A DNA stretch of 64,000 bases from Meghimatium bilineatum (lineage: Eukaryota > Mollusca > Gastropoda > Stylommatophora > Philomycidae): assembly GCA_034231615.1 (NCBI GenBank), contig CM067299.1, positions 18,814,498-18,878,497 on the forward strand. The letters are read 5' to 3'. The notes beneath the pieces are model-generated. The model made no database searches and was not told the origin of the DNA. It was given only the letters and a program-made list of their open reading frames with translations. Positions 56,380 through 64,000 of this stretch are shown here, piece after piece. A program made the position numbers and the translations under genes. Numbering within the stretch: position 1 is the stretch's first letter; each line of letters begins with the position of its first letter.

Positions 56380-57408
56380 AAAAAATGACAATTTTCCTAA
56401 GTTGCGGTCCTATTGGGACCTTTTTCAAGAAATACAAAAAAACTACAAAAAAAAAAAAAAAAAAAACCAAATCGTAAATATATTAACAGCTAAAATGACT
56501 TCATTACTCTGTTTGTCATGTTTCATAAATATATGGGTATTATGTGTACTTTCTGTTTGTATTGCGTCCGACCTTCTAGTTTCAACCAATACGGGAGATC
56601 TCTACATTTAGCTGTGCCATGTGAACGTCAATAGCGCCGTTCTTACTAGTCGCTTATTGTGTGTATATGACGTTCACCAAAACTTTACCAACGAATACAT
56701 CGGCTCTTTCGATTTGCCTGACCCCAGCATGACCTGGACAGTAAATCCGTGTAAAGCCCTGCGCATTGTTGAGAAAAGTGACCTATTCAGTTCTGATGTA
56801 CACTTTTCTATCTTGTGCAGCATACTTTGAGAGTGCGATAGAATCACTGAGTCTGTTGGTGGTTGCGTCGCCAGCCAAGTGAGAGCTGCCGTCACCGCTT
56901 CTATGTCCATTCTCATACTCGATGTTGTAGTAGATGTAGTAGACTAAAGCTAGATGTGGCCTCGGCTCTGCTATGACCGTGTCAGTCAGGAGTTCCTGAC
57001 GTTTTCTATCCATCTTTTCCGTGGTCTTCCTCTGCCTTTGTACCATAATCTTATTTTGAAAGATGCCTGTACGTCCAACGTGTTGTGATGCAGTCTCATA
57101 ATGTGGCCAAACCACTTGATCTGCTGCCTTTATATGTAATCTGTGCAAAGTATTATAGCTGTTCTTTCCCTGATGTCTTCATTTCGTAATCTATCGAGTC
57201 TGGTGGCCCCGGCGGCTTTCCTCAAGAATTTCATCTTACATGTCACTTACTATATTTCTGTAATGTGCAGATGAGAGAGACCAGGTTTGGCACTGGTAAC
57301 ACAGTGTTGGTATGAATATACTGTAGATCATTTGTCTTTTAATTTCCATCTTGATCTTTGGATATGATGTTTCATAGTACGGAAACACGTTGACACTAAC
57401 ATGTGCAC
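56380..57408 (-). mobile_element. Composite LINE remnant (unit B counterpart of 44340-45375)
   Basis: The minus strand 56800-57405 reads YPKIKMEIKRQMIYSIFIPT and the KAADQVVWPHYETASQHVG end, with the same breaks as in unit A, showing it was already dead when duplicated. Confidence 0.75.
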
Positions 57409-58340
57409 TACGGAAACCCAATGTGCACTAACAAACTGTAATAATATCATATAAGTAGATCTGTAATTGTGTACAGTATCACTGCGGAACGTGTTATAGA
57501 TTTCTAGAAATTGAAATGCAGAGTTTGATAAGAAAAATGACTTGTGAAACTATAGGATTCAATGTATGGTCCATTTCTAATTGTGAGTGTAAAATCGAAA
57601 ATTCACCACAGAATTACATGATATTTTGTGTATATATTCCAGATATATAACAGCAATGCAATAATAAGTTATCTGAAGGAATAATATAGAAAACTGACAG
57701 AAAGTCATACAGACATAAAAAATTGGTGTTAACAGGGCCAAAGCTAGGATTACCTTAAGGAGGGGGTTACAACATAATTTTTTTTTAAATTTAAGTTTTC
57801 GTGCATTAAAGTACACTATGTGATGGGCAAATTTAAGGCTAGCATTTAGACTAAATTCCAAGTACTAAAAGCCATGTTCAGAGTCGTTAAGGGAAGGTTT
57901 TAAACACCTGAAACTTCTCCCCTATCTACTAGCCCTGTATGTTAATGGTAGTAATATGATAATATCTAGCAGTACCGGGTCCAGTGTGTTTCTATTATTA
58001 AATATAGAAACGAACACACAGGCAGAATTTTCTACAGATGTATTCCATATTTGCATGTGACGTGTTTATGTAGATCATTATTTTCACAATTAATTTGTAA
58101 GTAGATCGGTTCTCTGTGAAACGTCAATTGTCCAACATTGTCAAACTTCTATATCCAGTAATTTATCATAGTTTTCTTCTTGCTCTATGTTCAGGAAACT
58201 TTCTCACAACAATGGATCTTTTGTGTTCAAGTTCTTATGATAATCTGCGTTGGTTCGTCTTTCTGTATGTGACAGATTCTTATGACATGTCTATAGTATT
58301 TCATTTTAAGTGATGATATTGTCTTTTCCATTGTGAATGT
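57409..58340. other. Intergenic sequence without recognisable features
   Basis: AT-rich sequence after the end of unit B. No supported ORF. Confidence 0.45.
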
Positions 58341-58341
58341 C

Positions 58342-58436
58342 ATAGTGTAAGTCATAGATGTTTCATATGTGATGTGTTTTGTAGTGAATTAAATAGTGTA
58401 AGTCATAGATGTTTCATATGTGATGTGTTTTGTACG
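58342..58436. repeat. 51-bp direct repeat, two copies
   Basis: ATAGTGTAAGTCATAGATGT starts at 58342 and 58393, followed in both by 'ttcatatgtgatgtgttttgta'. Confidence 0.92.
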
Positions 58437-59320
58437 ACCATTACTAAGCACTTTCAATGTAACAATGACTATTGGAAGTTATTAGTTCACATCTGTATTT
58501 TAAGTATTGTGTTTTCTCTTTTGCTTTTATGATAATAATTCTAGCATTTTTATGATCTTTAACGTATATAATTATGTGTTTTAGATATGTGGGACTTCTT
58601 GATATTTGATCAGTGTCAACTGCTAGCCCAATTTCTAGAATCTCATGCCCTCTTCTTCTTCTTCCTCTTTCGTTTACTGTGTGTTTTGTGCGTCGTATCC
58701 TGATTAATTGTGCGCCTTTTGGCTGGTTGCCTCCGTCTTCAGCTCGATGGTTACTTAAGCAGAACTGCGATCCAGCTCCAGCGGGACTGCCCCTGATGAC
58801 TGTACTAAGCCCCCATCACCACTTCAAGGTGCTGACCTCGATGGGGCTCATGTCCTCTGATATTAAGGAATAGGAACGTATTTTATAGATGATACAAATA
58901 TTGAGATTGCGGCAGACCGAAGTTTTGTAAAATTTTTTATTGAAAGTTGTGCAGATATTGTAATGTTGTGCTAGTGTGAGCAACATTGAAATGAATATAA
59001 CTTCAGATGAGAGCACAAATAATGATAATATAAAGAAGCTCAGAAAAAAGTTGCACTGAGTTACAGAAACACTAAATAAATATTTAAATAAGACATTAAG
59101 ACAAACACTAATGAAATGTGGAACAGTACTTTTACACAAGCAGCAGGAAATGAGTCACATATTGAAGATGAACATGCAATAGAAACAAATGAATAATTTG
59201 TTAGTACTAGACTGCACATATGTTTTTACTTGTTATTCTGTCAGTGGTTTAAAAAAAAAAAATGTGGCATAGTTCCTTCAGAAATATATACCTATAAGCC
59301 TTACTTTCAACAGTATGCAA
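58437..59320. other. Intergenic sequence with a GC-richer patch
   Basis: 58725-58865 is GC-richer than its surroundings and open on the + strand (PPSSARWLLKQ, GLPLMTVLSPHHHFKVLTSM), which may be a repeat piece. I do not recognise it. Confidence 0.4.
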
Positions 59321-59324
59321 TTCT

Positions 59325-59602
59325 TTGAGAAGTATTCTTCATCTTCTGCGTTCGTTCTCAAACTCCTGCAGATTAGCAGGATGTAGTCCGGAGAACGGAA
59401 TGCGCGGTGTCATGATTTACAGCATTGCTGCGATATCCGCGCCTTTCAGCCGGACACATCCGACTTCAGCATGGCTTTGGGTCACTCCATCCCACAGCCA
59501 ACTCCATCGCATAGCCTCCTTAGTCGCCTTTTACGACATGCGTGGAAGGTAAACAGTATTGCTATTTTTTGCTCCCCTTTCGGAACCCGACAACACACAT
59601 AT
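59325..59602 (-). mobile_element. SINE-like family 1, near full-length copy
   Basis: Minus strand; from TTCTTCATCTTCTGCGTTCG (tail end) through CAGGATGTAGTCCGGAGAAC and ACGACATGCGTGGAAGGTAA to TTGCTCCCCTTTCGG (5' end). Close to 37200-37477. Confidence 0.85.
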
Positions 59603-59646
59603 TCTAGTAAGATGTAAGAAATGCTACAGTGTTTTATGCATGCAAT

Positions 59647-59782
59647 ATTTCCACACGGTGTGAATCACAAGTTTCAACTATCCTGCTAAGCATCCTTTCA
59701 TGTCACAGATTTCCACAAAGTGTGAATCACAAGTTTCAACTATCCTGCTAAGCATCCTTTCATGTCACAGATTTCCACAGCA
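59647..59782. repeat. 62-bp direct repeat, two copies plus a partial third
   Basis: ATTTCCACA... starts at 59647, 59709 and 59771; the shared body includes GTGTGAATCACAAGTTTCAA. Confidence 0.92.
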
Positions 59783-60210
59783 AGCAATATTTTTTGATGA
59801 TTTAGCAGATCGCATGATCTACCAGTTTATATTGGGGCACCATGATAGACTGCTTTGATAATGGACATGGCTCTAGCTAATCTGTAAAATCATCTAAAGT
59901 TAACTGTTGCATAATTACTGTTCTGATAAACTGATAGTGAAAACATTAAGACTTGCACGTAAATCATGTGGGTACATAAAAGCAATATTCATATCAAAGT
60001 GTGTGAATGAATTATATACTATAAACCTATCACCATTAATCTAGGAATAATTCCTTATAGCTGGTACGTATACGCGTAATGTATACGTGGAAGCTGTTAT
60101 ATAGCAGATGTCCTCCTTATATGATGCAAGTAACAGTTCCTAGCATAGAATTGAGCTGCAGCACAAAACTTTATTCACGCATACGACAGGTCAACATTCA
60201 CTCTATGAAC

Positions 60211-60295
60211 ATGTCAAGACTTGTATTGATGCTTATTCTGGCTGCGACAGTCATGAGCCATCAATGTGTTCTTGGTGAAAGTTATATTGATGCAA
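60211..60295 (+). CDS. EGF-family gene C, exon 1 (signal peptide); remainder beyond window
   Basis: The frame from ATG 60211 encodes MSRLVLMLILAATVMSHQCV and then LGES plus a short extension, ending in phase 1 at a GTAAGT donor (60296) as in A and B. An in-frame ATG two codons upstream (60205) could also be used. About 110 bp before the ATG and several hundred bp of intron after the donor match genes A and B. The donor of A and B (AAAGTAAGT) is replaced here by AAAGTTAT, and the used donor lies 15 bases further on, adding five residues (about SYIDA) to the mature N-terminus. No EGF exon is visible up to 64000. By comparison with gene A it should lie about 2 kb past the window. Confidence 0.75.
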
Positions 60296-60661
60296 GTAAG
60301 TATATATTGTTCATGCTTCTTTCACGTCTTCTTATCTGATAATGTATCTTATACGCATATTATTGTTAACGAAAATCATTACTTTCAATAGTAAAATGAC
60401 AAAAACCTGCATGGCTTGGTCATGTATGATGGCATGACTCCCTGTCAAAAACGATATTTCAGGGAAGAGTTGTAGATGGAAGAAGCAAGGCAAATAAAGA
60501 AAATCATGAGCAAACAATATCAAAGACCAAATTTTCTTTAGGCGTCTCTAATGGCAGGTGACAGTACTACTATTATGTCCTCTCGTTACTGTAGTTTTCT
60601 TTATAAGGATTCCAGGGAAGATCTTACGAGCTGTATAAATAATACGTATTAGTTCAATAAT

Positions 60662-61772
60662 GACTAAGCAGACCTACAAAAGAGCGACTCAAAAGAGGTA
60701 GCTTTCTACACTCCGCTAAACAGCTCCAGAAATCACTCACAGATACAGGCCTACAAATCCTAAAACCACTAAACACCTTTAACACATACCCAACATGGGA
60801 CAAGAATTATGAAAAAACTTCCCAAGAATTATGGACAATATACCAAGCATTATTTCGAACACAGAAACTACTATACAAGTACTAAAGGAGACAACTAAGA
60901 ATCACATACAGACAGCATACCCAAAGGATATATGGACACATGTATATACAGATGGATCAGCGAAAGAGGCAGTATTAGATGGAGGATCAGGAATATATAT
61001 AGTAACACCAGATGGAAAAGAAATAGAGAAATCCATACCCACAGGAAAACTTTCCACAAATTTCAAAGCAGAAATGGAAGCCATAATAGAGGCAGCCAAA
61101 ATGCTCATGAATTGCTTGCCGAGTCACAACAGATATGTAGTATTTCTAACGGATGCAAAATCAGTATTGCAGGCATTGAAAGATCCAAAGAACACGAGCA
61201 TGAATGAACTTACGGCCTGCATACTACACCTCAGCAGTACCACCAAAGAAACAGTACTGCAGTGGATCCCAGGTCACTGTGGCATACCTGGAAATGAAAA
61301 AAGCTGATCTCCTGGCAAGGAAAGGGGGATCACTGTAACAAATAGAAAATGATAATACGTACGGTACTGTGAAAGTAAGACCATGTTAAAAGCAGAATAT
61401 AAGAAAAAGTGGAAGCAAATGCACCCAACTGCAGAACCAAATGACCCCTACCACCAAATGTCACGCAAGGAACAAACCATCATTTTCAGACTACGAACTG
61501 TTCACAACAGACTGAGAAGTCACATGTTCCGAAAGCTGAAGATTGGTGAGACAGACCTGTGCAACTGTGGACTGAGCCCATAGACTGCAGAACACATTCT
61601 TCATGCCTGTCAACTCTACCAAGAAGAGAGGGAGAAAATATGGCCTACTGAGACGGTACTGCTTCCAGACTTGAGGGGTTCCATGGATGACCTGAAGCGA
61701 ATCACACAATTCATTGAAGCTATTGGTGCTGTAACCTGATATCTGACTGAATAACGATGAAGAAGATGAAGA
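60662..61772 (+). mobile_element. 5'-truncated LINE with RNase H domain and 11-bp target-site duplication
   Basis: AGTTCAATAAT flanks it at 60651-60661 and 61773-61783. It encodes an RNase H: VYTDGSAKEAVLDGGSGIYI (first Asp), FKAEMEAIIEAAKML (Glu), VVFLTDAKSVLQAL (second Asp), QWIPGHCGIPGNEK (followed by ADLLAR in another frame, carrying the last Asp). One frameshift at about 61300 and one in-frame TAG at 61581 separate the pieces. The C-terminal part has FRLRTVHNRLRSHMFRK and the CNCG...TAEHILHAC knuckle. The tail is GATGAAGAAGATGAAGAA. Such RNase H-bearing ORFs occur in I/R1/Jockey-type non-LTR elements. Inserted in intron 1 of gene C only. Confidence 0.92.
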
Positions 61773-61783
61773 AGTTCAATAAT

Positions 61784-62935
61784 CATTGGATGACTTTGTA
61801 TGTTGTCGTCTCTAATATGGTACCACCTACGACTGTGAAAGGTTATGGTGTTGTCGAAGACGGAAAAGTTGTTAACTCCGATTCAAAGGGGTGCCATTGA
61901 GCAGATATATTTCAAATTAGTGACGACGTCTAGTCAGAAAATCGCAACCTGGTCTATTCGTAGCAGTGATTAGTTAGTAAGCACGTGACATCTCTCGAAT
62001 CAAATTCTTAATGTTCTTTTATCCATTTTTAACTTAATCCATTTTAGCTAAAATTTATCTAAAGAGGCAAGTAAAATTATTTTATTAATTTCGGCATTTC
62101 AACATATTTGGCATTGTCGTCAATTTGGAATGTGCATCTACTTCTTTGACGACTTTATCTGACCTCATAATTTTTCTTGCATGTTACAGTGTGCCAGAAA
62201 CCGGTATAATTCACTTTGAAGAAACTATTACTACTTTCACCATTGTTTCTGACACCCTAATTATCTCACTATTTTATGGATCATAAACGAACATGTACAA
62301 AGTTCACATAATGTTGAAATCTGTTAACAAAGAAATTTTACTGAACAGATGGGCAAAAGTACCACATTCCTGCTTTGCCCCCAACATTAGAGCATAAAAA
62401 TCACCCGAACGGTACACATACAACAAACTCCAAGGTACCGACTGTGCCGACTTCATCGTTTCAAAATTGCTGACCGTCATCTTTAAATGTCCAGCGTTTG
62501 ATGACAGGTGATAATTCTTCCATCTTCAAAGCCAGATAAACAGAACACTTTATATGGAACAACACGTCAACACGTGTTTCTTCTTGACTGAAAATGTGAT
62601 GACATTTTGACAAAAATATCGCTAATGGAGAGAATCTACTCACATTTTCGTTATATTTCTAGTACTAGAAATCTTGTGATTTTCTAAGGGAGGGGTTGGT
62701 TTATGATTTGAATCCCCCTCCCCCCCCCCCATTCTTGCTGACTCATGAACCTTCATCAGTTGCCTCTAATGGCATACATTGCAGGTGATAATAGGCATAC
62801 TTGTTACCAAATAGTAATTAAAATTCCACAGCGAAATAAGAAGACTTGTTCTTTTCTTGTTTTAGTAAACTTTGATCACACTTACCAAATCTGTATTTGT
62901 GATCCTGTTTGTTTTTCGTTCGCTCCATTGTAACC
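61784..62935. other. Gene C intron 1, paralogous to A and B introns
   Basis: 61920-62570 aligns with 31550-32170 (A) and 50200-50870 (B), for example TTTAAATGTCCAGCGTTTGA. No exon found. Confidence 0.6.
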
Positions 62936-63065
62936 ATCACGGATATCCGTGCGATTTCCGCCGGGAGCGTGATTACGTTGTGCCACCGTTATGCGCCTTG
63001 TAGGCCTAGCACATCCGATTTCGGCATGCCTTGACAATTCGGGTGGGCTACCCTTAGCCTGTGAC
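62935..63065 (-). mobile_element. SINE-like family 1, eroded fragment
   Basis: The text CACATCCGATTTCGGCATGC and neighbouring GTTGTGCCACCG match the minus-strand middle of the family. Present in intron 1 of C but not at the same place in A. Confidence 0.5.
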
Positions 63066-63149
63066 AGCCTCTATATCTGTCTCCAGGTACGCGTAGTGGA
63101 GACTCTTCGTCCAGACGATTTTTTGGCGTAAACTAGTAAAACTGGAACA

Positions 63150-64000
63150 TTCAGAATAGATACTGCTATCAAGAAATTATAACAGCGGTAATAAGAGTGG
63201 GAAATCAATTTGACCCCTTTCAATAAATAAAACAAGGAGTTAGACAGGGTTGTGTACTTTCACCAGACATGTTCTCTTTATACAGTGAGCACATATTGCA
63301 TGCAATAGTTGATTTCCCAGGAATATTAATGATAGGACACAACATAAATTAATTTAGATATGCAGCTGAAATTGTTCCGATTGCTAAAATCGAGGAAGAC
63401 CTTTAAGAATTAATTAATGTAGAAGTCACAGAAAGTAAAGAGAAAGACCTCTTCCTAAATCTCAAGAAAACAGAAGTAATGGTTATTTCAAAGTGACAAA
63501 ATACCACAACTTGTAAGATCAAAGTGAACGACATAGTATTAAAGCAGGTTCACTAGTTCAAGTATTTAGGTACAACGATTACAGTATTTGGAAGAAGTTC
63601 AACAGAAATAAGAAGCAGAATAAGGCAGGAAAAAATCAAACATTCAGAAAAATTAAAAAAATATATTGTGTAATATGACCTCGTCATTAGAGGCGAGGAA
63701 GAGAATTCTGCAGTGCAATATAACACCTATATTAACATATGGATGCCAGCTTGAACAATAAACAAACAGGAAGTGGGAAATTAAAGGCAATAGAGATGTG
63801 GTTCAACAGAAGAATGCTGAGAATACCATGGGCTGCCAGGAAAACTAATGTAGAGGTATTGAAAGAGTCAAATGCGAGACGGAGCTTAATAAATAATATA
63901 TAAAAAAAGATATTCTTCATATTTTGAACACTTTATGAGTCAATGAGGTTTGGAGAATATAGTCGCAGTAGGCAAGTATGAAGGCAACAGAGACAGATGA
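63150..64000 (+). mobile_element. LINE reverse-transcriptase fragment in gene C intron 1 (runs off the window)
   Basis: Counterpart of 32430-33420 at the same intron position: the GCVLSPDMFSLYSE stretch (63256), broken YLGTTITVFGRSSTE, then 'tgtggttcaacagaagaatg'. Many frameshifts. Being shared with gene A, it was in the ancestor of at least A and C. Confidence 0.8.

Larger units (their letters stand above)
45382..57408 (+). repeat. Segmental duplication unit B (contains EGF-peptide gene B)
   Basis: Directly follows unit A head-to-tail. Paralogous blocks: 47330-49790 with 28740-31140; 49790-50950 with 31140-32270; 50960-53190 with 33800-36400; 53210-54200 with 40410-42120; 54200-57408 with 42120-45375. 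Unit B has its own roughly 1.3-kb extra segment (about 45910-47265). Confidence 0.9.

Overview
This is AT-rich, intron-rich animal DNA. It has no operons or bacterial-style genes. Genes are split into short GT-AG exons separated by kilobases of non-LTR retrotransposon remnants, SINEs, fold-back elements, hAT transposons, micro- and minisatellites. The repeat mix and a ciliary-type protein fit a marine invertebrate, perhaps a mollusc or another lophotrochozoan. The species cannot be fixed from sequence alone.

Region 1 (1-21.9 kb, + strand) holds the last six recognisable exons of a large gene for an ASH/MSP-domain protein of the HYDIN/DLEC1 (axonemal) type. All exon phases join correctly to give 251 residues and a stop at 21869-21871. 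Its introns carry a roughly 1.1-kb-arm palindrome (4191-7316) with a LINE nested in one arm, an approximately 860-bp ACT-type repeat tract, a decayed SCAND3/ZBED-like hAT transposase and a 53-54 bp minisatellite.

Region 2 (21.9-27.3 kb) is intergenic: LINE 3' ends, SINE pieces, a fold-back element and short tandem repeats.

Region 3 (27.3-57.4 kb, + strand) is a head-to-tail segmental duplication. Unit A is about 27334-45375 and unit B about 45382-57408. Each unit carries one three-exon gene for a 67-residue secreted peptide: a signal-peptide exon, an exon encoding one six-cysteine EGF-like domain, and a 3'UTR exon that starts just after the stop codon. Signal exons A and B are identical, while the mature domains differ at eight residues with all cysteines kept. 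Unit A is longer because it gained LINEs, SINEs, a hAT remnant and repeat expansions.

Region 4 (57.4-64 kb) holds the signal-peptide exon of a third, more diverged family member (C, 60211-60295) and part of its first intron. Its EGF exon probably lies beyond the window. The EGF-peptide cluster is the most interesting system here: a tandemly expanding family of single-domain secreted EGF peptides of unknown function, candidates for secreted signalling, defence or venom-type roles. The rest is mostly decayed mobile DNA whose target-site duplications and presence or absence between units allow relative dating.
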